From contig NC_079892.1 in the NCBI RefSeq assembly GCF_024868665.1, positions 4,439,607 through 4,503,606 of the forward strand: DNA of 64,000 nt, in the 5' to 3' direction. The notes under the pieces were generated by a model that worked only from the letters and a program-made list of their open reading frames with translations, ran no database searches and was not told the DNA's origin. Made by a program: the position numbers and the translations under genes. This document shows positions 37,688 through 50,064 of the stretch, piece by piece (the stretch's first letter is position 1; each line of letters starts with the position of its first letter). Source of the DNA: Triplophysa rosa (lineage: Eukaryota; Chordata; Actinopteri; Cypriniformes; Nemacheilidae).

Positions 37688-38636
37688 TAATCTTGAGTAC
37701 CTATACAGTAGTATTGCATACGTCGTATCTTCGAAGAGTGTTTAGTTTGATCACATTTATAATAGATAGATACAGCTGTACGATTATTTCCGGAAAAACA
37801 CGAGCTGCTGGAGGCAGGCAGTGGGACGGAACTACAGCCCGAGCACACAACTAGGGTTGCCAACCATCCCGTATTAGCCGGGACGTCCCGTATATTGAGC
37901 TGGAAATATATAAACGGCTTTATTGTGCAGTTAGTTGTGCTAAAATGTTAAAAACTGTACAGTACTGTATGTAACCATTTAGAGAGTAAACGCAAAAAAG
38001 AAGCAATGACATCTTGCCTATGCTAAGTAGCACTGCTGCACAGATCAAATTTTGTCCCGTATTTCATAGTAACAAAGTTGGCAACCCTACACACAACACA
38101 TCATCGCATTAATGCCTTCGTGTTTTTTACATTATGCACGCACACGCTGATTGCCAACAAAACACAGACATCAAAACACAGACAGGACCGCGCCATCTAT
38201 CCGTTTCAAACGATCTCCAAATCCAGCATTATATCCACCGTTTATATAACATCCATCACTGAAATGCCGTGAACAAACGAACAAACACACCTATTACTTC
38301 TCTCCTTATCGCAAATGTAACAAGCTGCAGTGCAGAACCACAGCGCAGCCAATCAGCACAGACAATCTAGTCTCGCTCGTCGGTTGGCGCGTGGGCAGGC
38401 TATGTCTTTCGCCTTGCCAAGCTTTTCTGGGAAAGTTGCCCAATAAAAGGAACAGGATCCCTGTTATGAAACAGGGATCCAGACTTATAAAAAACTTTCC
38501 GAAACGAGTTGGAGTGCTGGGGGAGTGTATCAGAAACACTACGTCATACGTCCAACTCGTTTTTTAACAAGTTGACCATGTTAAGCATGAGAAGCCTGCA
38601 CGTTTAATGGTGTAAAGAAGTCAGAACGCATGAAAC
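37688..38636 (-). mobile_element. THAP-associated repeat, copy 2
   Basis: Homologous to 19155-19826 but interrupted by the 238-bp element below. Minus-strand translation at about 38170-38270 reads VCSRHFSDGCYINGGYNAGF, then DRLKRIDGAV, before a stop. It keeps the C-x2-H of the THAP half-domain. CCAAT-type motifs and an 11-bp hairpin (38455-38480, arms GGATCCCTGTT and AACAGGGATCC) lie on the upstream side. Confidence 0.6.
37852..38089. mobile_element. 238-bp nested hAT-like MITE with exact 8-bp target duplications
   Basis: Perfect 13-bp terminal inverted repeats TAGGGTTGCCAAC and GTTGGCAACCCTA, flanked on both sides by CACACAAC (37844-37851 and 38090-38097). Perfect ends and duplications suggest a fairly recent insertion into an older repeat. 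Confidence 0.9.
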
Positions 38637-40679
38637 AGCGTTAAATCCCCCCTTTAAGAAATATTAATTTTATCTTCAGAATCGGCATCGGCAGATATCG
38701 CTCTGAATAACAGGCTACCGGTATCGGTGAAAAAAATGTGTATCGGTGCATTTCTACTAGTCTTAATGATGAAAACTAATGGTTTATAATGGTATTTTAA
38801 ATGAACCCATTAGAATTTTATTCAGTAGGACTATAAAGAAATACTAGGATATTTCTATATATCTTGCATGCCAAAAATACATTGTATGAATAATTTTGAA
38901 TGGCTGTCAATAGAAAAGAAATCGCTTTCATAACCTAAATGGAACAACTGCTAAGCGCATCTGGTTAAAACAGACCCACTTTAACAAGCGTAAGCATGGC
39001 AACATATTTTGTATCCTAAATGCAGACTCCACTAATGAATCGTAAAGAAAATGTCCTATCAGTCGTCCTTCCTAAATCAATGTAATGAGAAAGTTCTCTA
39101 CATAGCTGCTTACAGGAGATGAAATGTGCAATTGTATAAAGAGATAAATGTGTGAATATATAAAGACGGAGAATTCATCTTTAGGAAATTGTTTCAAAAC
39201 ACACAGACTCTGGCTATTGTATCTTCCGTGTGGTCAGCAACTCAGCAGAGCCTCTCGAATTGGATTTTAATAGATTTTGTGTCCGTTTTCCGGCACTGCA
39301 GCACTTTCATTCTCTTGTATTCCTGTCCTTCCATCTACATATGTCTGAACGCACAGCTCTGGCCTTTACGATGAATCTCGAAATTGCATGGATGAAATTA
39401 CTAATTAAAAATAACTCACTGGAGGCAAGCTGTTTTATTTTAATTGGTGTGGGTAAATCTGTATTTCTCAGAAGAACTTCCCACATGTTGAAGTCACAAA
39501 TGGCAAGGCAAAATACAAGAACACTGGAAATCTATTGGGAACCAGTCTCACCATCACCAGACTGCCTATGGCTCTTTGTGAAAGTATTTCTGCAATAAAA
39601 TGATGTGGTTAAATGTTTAAAGAAGCGACTAAGATGTTCTGTGTGTCTTCATCCACAATATATGCCATCATTCTTGAGGAACTTCATAAAATGACATGTT
39701 CTGAATCATTTTTCTTGTCACAGTCAACGTTTGGTTGTCACTGGGGGATTTTTTGTTGTTAAAAAATGTGAAAAGAACACCAATAAAACAAGCATTCACC
39801 AATCATATATAAACCATATGTTCCACTAAACAAACAAAAAGAAATTATGGAAAGATCCCACAAGACCTATTGAATCACTGCCACCTCACTAGCTCTGACC
39901 CATCACTAAAAGTTGTTTCCCCCCCCCAAAAAACAATCTTCCTGTTGTGTGACATCCCATTAAACTAATCCACATAGGTCAAAGGATTATTTCAACAAAT
40001 CTCACTTCAGGCAGCTCTCTGTGTTTTACATAACTGTTTTAATAATAGAGCAGAGGGTCGTGTGCTTCGCCTCTCCAATCGTCCTGTCACTCCGGCGTCT
40101 GACATCGAAACAATAATAAGCAGGTTTGGAGAGTTATTTTTGGAAATCGGGGAAGTGGAGATAAAAACAAAAATGAGTCAGAGAGGCACGCTGTCTCTCC
40201 GGATCGCTGTATTCAAGAGTGAGAGAGGATGAGTGACACGGAGGATAACATGGGCTAAATCTGTTATTCTTATCGGAGGTTTGCGTTGGAATTTATGGTG
40301 CTGATGGGCGTCTCGTGCTTTTTTTTGTTTGTTTTTGCTTTTGAGGAGTACAGTAATCCTAAGCATCAGATGAGACAATCTTAGTGTTTTCTTTAGACAG
40401 TCGAATACAGGCAGTGCAATGCAGGGAAAAACATTCTTGTTGTAAGAATAAACTACCTGAAATCTAAGAATATAAGATATAAATGGTACACATTTACAAT
40501 CTGTTATTCTCTATGCTTGTCAACATAAGCATGCAGACTTAAATTCCAAAATTTCCTGCTTGGCAAAATTCATGAACACCATACAAATGCAGATACGTAC
40601 AGCAAAATGATCCACAGAATTTTTTTTAAAGCAACTCGTAATGGGACTTAATGGAGTTCTCTCATATGTTTCATTCAAA

Positions 40680-40868
40680 TGGAAATGAAATTTCTCTCAT
40701 TATTAATTTACACTAAAGAAGATATTTTGAAGAATGTTGGTAACCAAACAACACTGACCCCCATTGACTGCCACTGTATGGACACAAAACCACTGACACA
40801 TTTTTCAAACTATCTTCTTTTGTGCTCCACAGACGAACGTTTTGAACGGCATGAGGGTGAATAAACAA
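40680..40868 (+). mobile_element. Angel-like MITE, internal part
   Basis: AAGAAGATATTTTGAAGAAT, GTTGGTAACCAAACAACACT and ACTATCTTCTTTTGTGCTCC follow the order of the 15.9-kb copy. The outer arms are worn. Confidence 0.75.
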
Positions 40869-41229
40869 CGACTGTGCTTCAAGTAGCAACTTTGTCTCTG
40901 ATGTTTTTGCGTTGGAGGTAAATTCAACATACTCAAATATTTGAGCACATTGTGAGATATTGAGATCTCCTCTGAAGCTCTAGCAGCTAAGACACGTTGC
41001 TACATGTTATTACAATAAAAGGTGTTTTTGTCTAGAAAGAAATCTGAGAAGCAAGAAGCGAGACTCCATTTTTAGTTTTTTTAATCTCGCTGCTGTCTAG
41101 AAGAAACGCTTGCGATATTAAAGAGATCTTATCAGCGATTCTTCTCTCTTGTGGAAACGCGAGTTATTTGTGTGTACATCCGAGGCTGTATTGCCGTCTT
41201 CTAACTGTTCGCCGTGATTCCAGCGTGTA

Positions 41230-41760
41230 CTACTTCTGGCCTGAGAGGATGCACCGATCCATGCCATCTCTCTCCATCAGGCAGCCTGTTTGAAATCTAA
41301 AAGCACAGCGCCTCCATTTCACAAATAACACCCGAGACGTGCTTCTCAGCCTCCGTCCGTCTCCGCATCTCAAGTCGCCACCTTTCACGCTTATTTTATC
41401 GTCGTATAAGTGTTCGTTTGTCGGTGTCTCCATCTGTTGAAGCCGTGGTCCTCTGAGACGAGCACAACGCGAGAGACGCCCGCAGGAGCCGCGGCCAGAG
41501 AATGAGACATCCATCAACGCCGGGCCAATTCCCCATATGCATGCATATAAATTACAGTACACACGCCACCTCCCTGCTCGGCCCGCAGCTCTGCGGGAGG
41601 CATGAGGACGCTGGAGAGAAAGATAGAGTGGGCTTATCTTAATGAAAATGGTAAAGCATGGGCCTGCCTTATTGTCAGAGTGGCCAAGGAAATCTTGTAG
41701 AGAAAGAAGAAGGAGAGAGGATCTAGGACGACTGTGCGCGAAGCTCTCGGTCATGTGTGA
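41230..41760. other. GC-richer block with a 174-codon minus-strand open frame
   Basis: The longest open frame outside lrrc4c and the GA tract. It is Arg/Ser/Leu-rich, has no domain, signal peptide or known motif, and shows no splice context that I can support. It may be chance openness in a CpG-richer, possibly conserved non-coding block. Confidence 0.25.
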
Positions 41761-41845
41761 GAGGTGTGCACCAGACTTATTTTCATAGCTTTAATAGCAT
41801 TTTCCCCTTGTTTTTCTGTGAAAGTATCCAAATATACCAATTTGC

Positions 41846-42006
41846 TTAAAGCTGTGATCCGTAACTTTTGCCTCTATCGCCATCACTAATAAAACCCAAA
41901 TTCCAAGTAGCTTTACGTGGATTGAACAATTTTTAAGTAGTTGATCGGTAGATCAATGACTCATTTTTATTTATTTAAAAAAAAAAATTACGAATTACAG
42001 CTTTAA
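41846..42006. mobile_element. 161-bp MITE with TTAAAGCTG ends
   Basis: The left end TTAAAGCTGTGATCCGTAAC and the right end ATTACGAATTACAGCTTTAA are inverted repeats with a few mismatches. Confidence 0.75.
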
Positions 42007-42019
42007 CAAACCTAATTCA

Positions 42020-42190
42020 AGGTCCAGTGTGTGGTATTTAGTGGCATCTAGCGGTGAAGTTGTGAATTGCAACCAACAGCTCACACCACCCCTCCCTTCT
42101 AAAGCACTACGGTGGCTGACACAGGACTAAGATGTCGTCACGTTTTCGCTTCTTTGCCGAGGGAGATAACGTATTTACGGAGCGTAAAAT
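42020..42190 (+). mobile_element. GGTCCAGTGTG repeat, partial copy
   Basis: It starts at GGTCCAGTGTG and carries GGCATCTAGCGGTGAAGTTG and GATAACGTATTTACGGAGCG, shared with copies at 45.0 and 62.3 kb. The rest is missing. Confidence 0.8.
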
Positions 42191-42543
42191 GATTTGTGTC
42201 GCGTCATCTCAGCGTCATGCTCAAGGGTACGACCCCCCATAACCTTTGCTGTTGTCATGACGATCAGCACACATCTTATTTCCTGTTTGTTGTACACACA
42301 ATTAGAAAAAAACACACAAACTCAGCACCGTCAAAACAATACCAACAACTAAAAATGTATCATAACAACATTGAAGAGTTCAGTTTACGTTCTCCATCAC
42401 TGTTTATCTGAAGGGTTGCTTAGAAAGGTACGTTGTGCCCTGACAGCGCACAGCTGCGAAGAGATTCTCCGTTGTAGGGCTGGAGTCCTGGAGGACTGAT
42501 TAGCCCAGAAGATCTTTATATAGACAGCAAAGAAAGGCGGTAC

Positions 42544-42546
<3 letters not shown>

Positions 42547-42588
<42 letters not shown>

Positions 42589-42597
42589 GAGAGAGAT
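42547..42597 (+). repeat. (GA)n microsatellite
   Basis: An AG run with one CAG interruption. Confidence 0.95.
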
Positions 42598-43822
42598 TGT
42601 GGGGGCAGGGAGGGGTCTTCATTTCGGTCCACGGAGACACTTTACCTCTCCGCAACAGAGGAGCGAGCGAACGTTTAGCAATCTGTCTCGTAATTAATCA
42701 TGCGCCCTAATCAGTCATGGCTGCCGGATCTGTGCTTGATAGATTTTCCACACCAATTCCGTGTCACCGCTCGCAAAAAAAAACAACACACACCCTGAAA
42801 TGTTCCCGTTGCAGCCGTACCACTCTCTCTTCGTTCGATATCCTTCTTCTTTTCCATGTTATTATGTCTAACAGTAGGAACCTGGATACTATCTGCGGGG
42901 ATGCTGGTCTAATACGATTTAAAGTAGAGAGATAAAAAGCTGCGATACGTTCGCCTCTGCTTTAAAGACATCCGTGTTGTTTCAATAAAAAAAAGCGGTG
43001 CACATATACGGGCTGAATCTATTACCTGGAATCGGCTTTGAGGAGTCAATGTGATTTGGTCTTGTTGAGATTACAGGTTCCTGTCAGGGGACTTATCAGT
43101 TCTTACTACGTAAAGTGTAATACACCTCAAGACTAAAGAGTAATGGGTTTGAGGGTTAAGAATCAGATAACTATTAAAAAAAAACGATTTTGTGTTCTAT
43201 GAAGAGCCATCCGTTCTCCTTTTGTTGGGTATCATTGCGTCACAGAAATCCTGCAAAATGCGTTTCGTCTCAAAACCAAGATAGATCACGACAACATTTC
43301 TCCATTTTTTGGCCCGGTCTGAGGCGAGCCAGCATGGAGGCGTGCGTTTGTTTGAATTTCACAGAGGCCCCGAGGTGAGCGTTACCCCTCTCGCCCTCCG
43401 CTACCCGCGGCGGCCCTCCGCAGGGAGGTCTTTGAATAGACAGCCTGCCATTTCTCTCAGTACAAGAGGGCCTTTGATAAAGGCACTACGGAAGCCGACA
43501 GATGCCCAAAGGACAAACAGAAACACGGCAATTATGCTCGTTCATTGACTACAAATGAGACCGCTCGGACTACCGTGCATTCGGGCCTACGGAAAACGAG
43601 AAACGTGTACGGAAAACTCCCTGAAGGCGAATAGGCATGCGTGAGAGGAGCTAAACATGCTGTTTGTTATAGCGTTTCCTGTAAAACTCAATGCGCCTTT
43701 TCAAAGAGAGTGATGGAGAGCCTTAGGGACGCGCACGGTGAGGTTTAGCATCAGATAGACAACATTTCTGTGTGGTATGAGACTCAGTGTATGAGGTACA
43801 GTGCAAAGATCACAGTGTGGAG

Positions 43823-43847
43823 GGAGAGAGAGAGAGAGAGAGAGACC
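43823..43847 (+). repeat. (GA)n microsatellite
   Basis: About twelve AG units. Confidence 0.9.
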
Positions 43848-44997
43848 CACCACAGTTCTGTCGACTCAGCATCATAACCAGGGCAAAGGGCAGTGTGGTT
43901 TAAACTTTAACCTCAACCTTATAGATGAAAATAACACGACTCTTTACAGCTGACGCAGCAACGGCACACTTTTATCGCGCCACCACAAATCAATATTCCA
44001 TGTCGGCATGATTACTATATACATCACAAATTGAATAATGAATATTTAATATAGATTTAAGAGTCGAAAAGGTTTGCTCACCTTCCCAGCATGCATTGCA
44101 GCTACCAGTAATTCATTAATATACTTTTTATGTCCTGGGCGCCAATACAAATACAAACATGTGATATTCATTTTCTAATCTCGCAAGGAATTTTGTGCAT
44201 CAGATCTGAACGTGGATATTGGCCTTTGAAAAAAAACGCATCGCTTTTATTACGCAGCACATGTTTACCTTGGTAAACGCAGCCAACACCTCCAGCCGTG
44301 TGGGGGCTGCTGGGAAAATTTCGTCTCAGACTAAATGACAGCAGCGGCCCCTGGAGATTTGATCAGCACAGTGGGAGGGAAAGAAAAAAACACTGAGAGC
44401 AGCTTTCGGGAGAAAACACTTGTCCGCCAGGCAATCGATTTCGGTCCATTTGCATTGGCGACACTTAAAGGTGCCGCTTCGTACGATTAGAATAATTTAT
44501 CTCGCTTACATGGCTCATTTACTGATTGATAGCTGCCATTCCTAACCGTGCATAATGAACTCCTCATCACTACCTAAAGTCTCCGATCCGACGGAAAAGT
44601 CTGGGGAACCGGCCCGCTTTCAATCTTCATCACGCTTTATTCAGTCTCACCAAGTCACGGCCCCCAGACGCCTTCTCTCTCCTGCTCAAATGCTTTATTG
44701 CTTCTCTACAAGATAACACAGCTTGTGTTAGTCACCAAATTGGGGAAACGGAAGCGAACTTAGTGAGATTACAGAAGGGAGAGGCGAAGCGTGCAGGCTT
44801 GTGAGAGGTGGGAGTTAAAAACAGATCTGGGATCGTTGACCTTTTTGCAGAAGACATTTTTAAGACAGGTCCCGTTATCGTATGAGGTTGCTGGTCCCGT
44901 ACAATAGATTAGTTGTTCTTAACTGGCTGGAATAATACTGTGGAGTTTGTCTGGATGCAAAACATTTATATTTTTAAAGTTGATCAGACTATTTCGA

Positions 44998-45925
44998 CTT
45001 TAAAGGAAATTTTAGCGGCATCTAGCGGTGAGGTTGTGAATTGCAACCAATGGCTCACTCCACCCCTCCCTTTCGAAGGACTAAGATGTGGTCACGTTTT
45101 CGCTTCTTTGCCAAAGGAGATAACGTATTTACGAAATGCGCTTTGAAGAGCGGTTTGTCGGTTTAGGGCTACTGTAGAAACAACATGGCCAATTCCATGT
45201 AAGGGGACCCGCGGTGTACTATATGTAGATAGAAATAGCTCATTTTAAGGTAATAAAAACATAACGCTTCATTATGTAAGGTCTTTATACACCTCTGAAG
45301 ACATAGTTATGTAAGGTATTTAACTTAAAGCAAACTTTTGAAAGAGTACTGTAGGTCTATCAAAATATATTTGTTATCAGTGATAAGCAGCCTGAAGAGG
45401 AAAACACACTAGTAAGCTATCAGTGTTTATTAATTCATTTTGTTTTTCTATATTGTTTTTGAAATGCTTTGTTTATTGAAACAAAACTGTGCACGCGTTT
45501 CCATTAACAGTAAAGTTTGACATTATAAACGTCAGATCAAGAGCAGGGTGCTGTGTGAGGTGATGGCCTGTAGGCTACACTATAACCTTTCTGTTATTCA
45601 GGGCATTTTTTAGATTGGGCTCGTTTGCAAGCGGCTTTCTGCTGCTTGACAGCTTTCACATTAGCGATTCTTCATGCGAACCGCGCCCCGTTCCGAACTA
45701 AACTTCAAGTGTGAAAGCGACCTTAATCTTGGCGAAGTGATATGGAACTGTAATGCGGTCGGCAGACCTGGAACACCTTCATAGGTGTGCATTTACCGAA
45801 AGTTAATGCCTACACAAAGAAAGTTTGTCTACCAATCAGATTGAAGCATTCAACAGCCCCGTGGTATAAGTATATTATATTGCATTCCTGTCAATAGATC
45901 CAAAAAATTACACACTGGACCTTTA
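44998..45925 (+). mobile_element. GGTCCAGTGTG repeat split by an insertion of about 550 bp
   Basis: The left part (44998 to about 45320) and the right part (about 45868-45925, ending AAAATTACACACTGGACCTT then TAA) together match the intact inverted copy at 62.0-62.4 kb. The inserted segment, about 45321-45867, contains GTGTGAAAGCGACCTTAA and a GC-rich CCGCGCCCCGTTCCG patch typical of another non-autonomous DNA element. Its exact ends are not fixed. Confidence 0.7.
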
Positions 45926-47468
45926 ACAATTACTGACTTTATAGTTAAATGAATTTGAAATGTCTTTCCTTTTTAGGAAAGTACCACTGAAACATCTTAC
46001 CCTGTAATATAACTTTCAAACAATGCATTAATTCTAAGAACGCCCTTTCCGTTCATCTCTCCTGACCCAGGAAACTTTCCGCCATAAATAGCCATCTCTA
46101 TTCTTATTAATATTTCATCTCAATATAGCCGTCACTCATAGCTCATTACAGTCTGTGGTTATGGCCTACATTCAGGACGAGTGTGATCATAGACTCGCTG
46201 AGACAAGCCACAGAATCAAATTGGGGTCATTTGCCTATAAAGAACATGAATCTAGGAATCGCTTTTTATGCACAGATGGCTTCTTAGCTCTTGTTTTCTA
46301 TTACATCACGACTGATATACTCAATAGCATTTGAATGAGACATTAGTTAAAGCTCTATTTACACAAGCTACGTTTTTTCAGTCAAAAAAGAGGTCTGTCC
46401 TGCTTATTAAGAATTCGCATGATATACTGTATATGATGGTTCACAAAATGAATTCAGCTTTTCTGATTATTTACGCAGCAAATATGATGATATTTAGTTG
46501 AAACTCAAACTGCCTCGGGTTTAAGGTCATAACACATCTCTTCACAACTTTTGTTTTCTCGTGTCTTTGTAAAGTGAAAAAATCTTTGAAATAAAGCCCA
46601 AATGCCAAGAATATGAACTTGTTATTGGGTATTGTGAGAACAAAAATGTACAAAAAACAAACAATGAAGACAGATCTCTCTTATTCTATTCTATTTTATA
46701 TTATAAATATTCATTTTATAAAATAATATATTATTACCAGCTTGTTTTCAAAAGTGTTGCCATCACACCATAGGACACATATACGGTATATTGGTCAACT
46801 ACCCTACTATATGGGAAAAGCTGCATGCACAAACATCATCGTTTGCAATCCAAAAAAAATAAAGTGCAAGGGTTTAACATGAGGAGTGAAGATAAATCCA
46901 AATTTTATCTAAAAGATTTCTGTCACACAGTGGCAAATTATTCCGTGCCCCCACGGCGAGAGGTCTGGCGGACGTAGCGGGACGCACGCCGGCATATGCT
47001 ACCGCCCCAGCATCATCTGCCCAGCTTTCCACCCCCTTCAAACACCTTCATACACCCCAGCCCAGAGAGAAGGGAATGAAACAGAGATATACATGAGCCA
47101 GCCAGGAAATGTGGGGACAACCGAAACAAAAGGACGGAGAGCGCCGATGTAGACAGAAACGTGATCAGCGTTGATGTGCCAAACCGGGCGAGAGAGTAAG
47201 TGTGAAAGACAGACTGGAAGATGGAGAGTCAAGGTGAGAAGAAAAAAGAATTGGACACAGTGGAGTTTGTCCACAGTTGTAACGCATCACATCTCACTCC
47301 CATCTTAACCGCTTCATAAAGCCCAAGGGTACCAAACGAAAGAGGTGGAGAGAGAGAGCGACAGAGAGCGAGAGAGTGCTGTTATTGTACTTTACATTGC
47401 ACACACTTGCAGTCAAACTCCAAATACTTTGACAATACTGATGTACAGTTTTTAATATGCTAATAAAG

Positions 47469-47579
47469 CACACCTAAATTGAAAAACAAATAGAAAGAGA
47501 GAGAGAGAGATTATGATTAGGGCTGTCAAACTATTACAAATTTAACACACCTAAATTGAAAGAGAATGAGACAAATAGA

Positions 47580-47590
<11 letters not shown>
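47469..47590 (+). repeat. Tandem duplication at the edge of the GA field
   Basis: CACACCTAAATTGAAA recurs about 77 bp apart. Between the copies lies GATTATGATTAGGGCTGTCA, the start of the hAT-like MITE that is complete at 48390. The MITE start plus GA tract therefore exists twice, about 870 bp apart. Confidence 0.8.

Positions 47591-47634
<44 letters not shown>
47583..47634 (+). repeat. (GA)n microsatellite
   Basis: An uninterrupted AG run of about 25 units. Confidence 0.95.
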
Positions 47635-47636
<2 letters not shown>

Positions 47637-47810
47637 AATAATTATGCAGAGTGTGTATTGTGCGCTGCAGTGACCTGAGCCTGTGTCTGGCAAATAAAGA
47701 AAAAGTGTGTGTGTTCTGTGAGTGCACTGTAACATGTTGTTGAGGCAGGTATTGTGTGTCTTTTGTGATTTACGTACTGTGGAATGATGAGAAAATAGAC
47801 GACTGTGAAA

Positions 47811-48382
<572 letters not shown>

Positions 48383-48389
48383 TTATGAT

Positions 48390-48718
48390 TAGGGCTGTCA
48401 AACAATTAAAGACGATTAATCGCATCCAAAATAAAAGTTTGTGTTTACATAATATATGTCTGTGTGGTGTGTATATTAATTTTGTATTTATAAACACAAA
48501 AACATACACATACATGAATGTTTAGGAAATATTTGGATGTATTTATTCATATTTACCAATAAATGAAAATATAAACAAACCTTTGTTAATTTTTATATTT
48601 TTCTTAAATATATGCACGTACGTGTATGTGTTTATAAATACTAAATAAATCTGCACAGTACACAGACATATATTATGAAAACACAAACTTGTATTCTGGG
48701 TGCAATTAATCAGCCCTA
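48390..48718 (+). mobile_element. hAT-like MITE with TAGGGCTGTCAAA end
   Basis: 329 bp from TAGGGCTGTCAAACAATTAA to GCAATTAATCAGCCCTA. The interior is AT-rich, with GATTAATCGCATCCAAAATA at the left and diverged complement at the right. A widespread cyprinid repeat by recollection. The right end has lost the GTTTGA part of its terminus, and no 8-bp duplication remains. Confidence 0.8.
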
Positions 48719-48894
48719 ATTTTAACCCATTATTCAATCAGAAACAGTAAAATAATAAAACAGGATATTTCTTTTATTATTTATTACTTTATTATTTATT
48801 TTAAATTGTATGTTTATATATGAAGAGTTTGGTTCCAAAATGAGATAACTCATGATAATAATTTATTTCAAAAATCATGTTTTTTATTGTGTTA

Positions 48895-49504
48895 TTCAAG
48901 ATTCAAGATTATTTGTTGTCACTGTACAAGTACAGCGAAATTGGAGCAGTCCTTAAAGTGCAGTCACATTCAAAGTCCAATTAGATAAATATTGAAGTCT
49001 ATAGTTATCTAACATACTAAACAATAAACAAATACATAGAGGAGAAAAAAATAGCGCATTAGATACAGTAGGTATTACACAATAGGCGGTACTGTACAGC
49101 ATAGGTAATTTGCACAATATGCAGTAGTGTATTGCGTGGGTATTGCACACAATAAAGAGTTGTAGGTTTTGTACAATAAAGAGTTGTAGGAACAGGTACT
49201 GAGTAATGTAAATGGAAACTGAAGTAATGAAGAGCGTAAACTGTGTAGTATGTTGTTATATTGAGTGTCATTATCTGAGGAATACAAGGATTAACCCTGT
49301 GAATAATTGGTGTATTCAATAGTTTGTGTGTGAATGTGTGCTGGCAGTGTTCAGATTCCATATGGCACTGGGGTAGAAGCTGTCTTTCAGTCTATTGGTT
49401 CGTGCTGGGATGGATCTGAAACGTTTTCCAGAGGGCAGCAATACAAACAAGTGATGTCCAGGGTGGTAAGGGTCCTTTGGGATGTTTGCTGCCCTTTTGA
49501 GGCA
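48895..49504 (+). mobile_element. Insertion module 1: dispersed fish repeat, non-coding
   Basis: It begins TTCAAGATTCAAGATTATTT and GTACAAGTACAGCGAAATTG. Further on it holds GGGGTAGAAGCTGTCTTTCA and GATGGATCTGAAACGTTTTC, then TTTTGAGGCAGTAGCTGTG. I recognise this as a common teleost interspersed repeat, but cannot name the family safely. It has no open frame. Confidence 0.6.
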
Positions 49505-50064
49505 GTAGCTGTGTCTGAATTCACCCCCTATCTCCTATATAGTGCACTATATCTGATGTCCGCCGTTTTGCAGTTTTGTCCGAATTCCCTACATTTGTTC
49601 ACTACTTTTTACCCACAGTACATTCTGATTTTGAGTTACATCTGATGTAGACTCGCTCACTCATATTTCCCATGATACAATGCGAATCAACCGTCTGATT
49701 AGAATCAGCTGGAGGAGAGTGACCGTTAATGCCACGAATGTACGTTTATACACTTGTGTTTGTTCCTGTTGATTGTTTTATTTGAAATATAGTAAGTAAT
49801 TTTAGTAAACGTAATAAATGTAACAGTAAATAAACGTGGCAAACATTTGTTTTGTTCTCTTTATTAAAAACGAATACAATAAACGTGACAAATAATGTAA
49901 AAATGAACTTCACCATTTTACAAAACAATCCATCAGACGCAGGATATATTACGTCAGTGTCAGAAATGTTTCACTCATTTTCATTCACTTGTTCCCCATA
50001 TAGTGGACTATTTAGCATTCGCTATATAGGGAATGAGTGAATAAGTGAGCGAATTCAGAGTGTG
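49505..50064. mobile_element. Insertion module 2: palindromic MITE with CTATATAG ends
   Basis: The left TGTCTGAATTCACCCCCTAT and CCTATATAGTGCACTAT are matched on the right by inverted CTATATAGGGAATGAGTGAA and GCGAATTCAGAG. It is a foldback element whose right end coincides with the 12-bp direct repeat. Confidence 0.65.

Larger units (their letters stand above)
37558..38759. mobile_element. hAT-like element about 1.2 kb long, host of two nested repeats
   Basis: The left end TAGAGATGCACCGATA and the right end TATCGGTGCATTTCTA form an inverted repeat with one mismatch. They are flanked by GTTTTAAT (37550-37557) and GTCTTAAT (38760-38767), a 7/8 match at hAT-type spacing if three extra bases at the right end belong to the element. 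Its interior is the THAP-associated repeat. No transposase is encoded. Confidence 0.7.
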
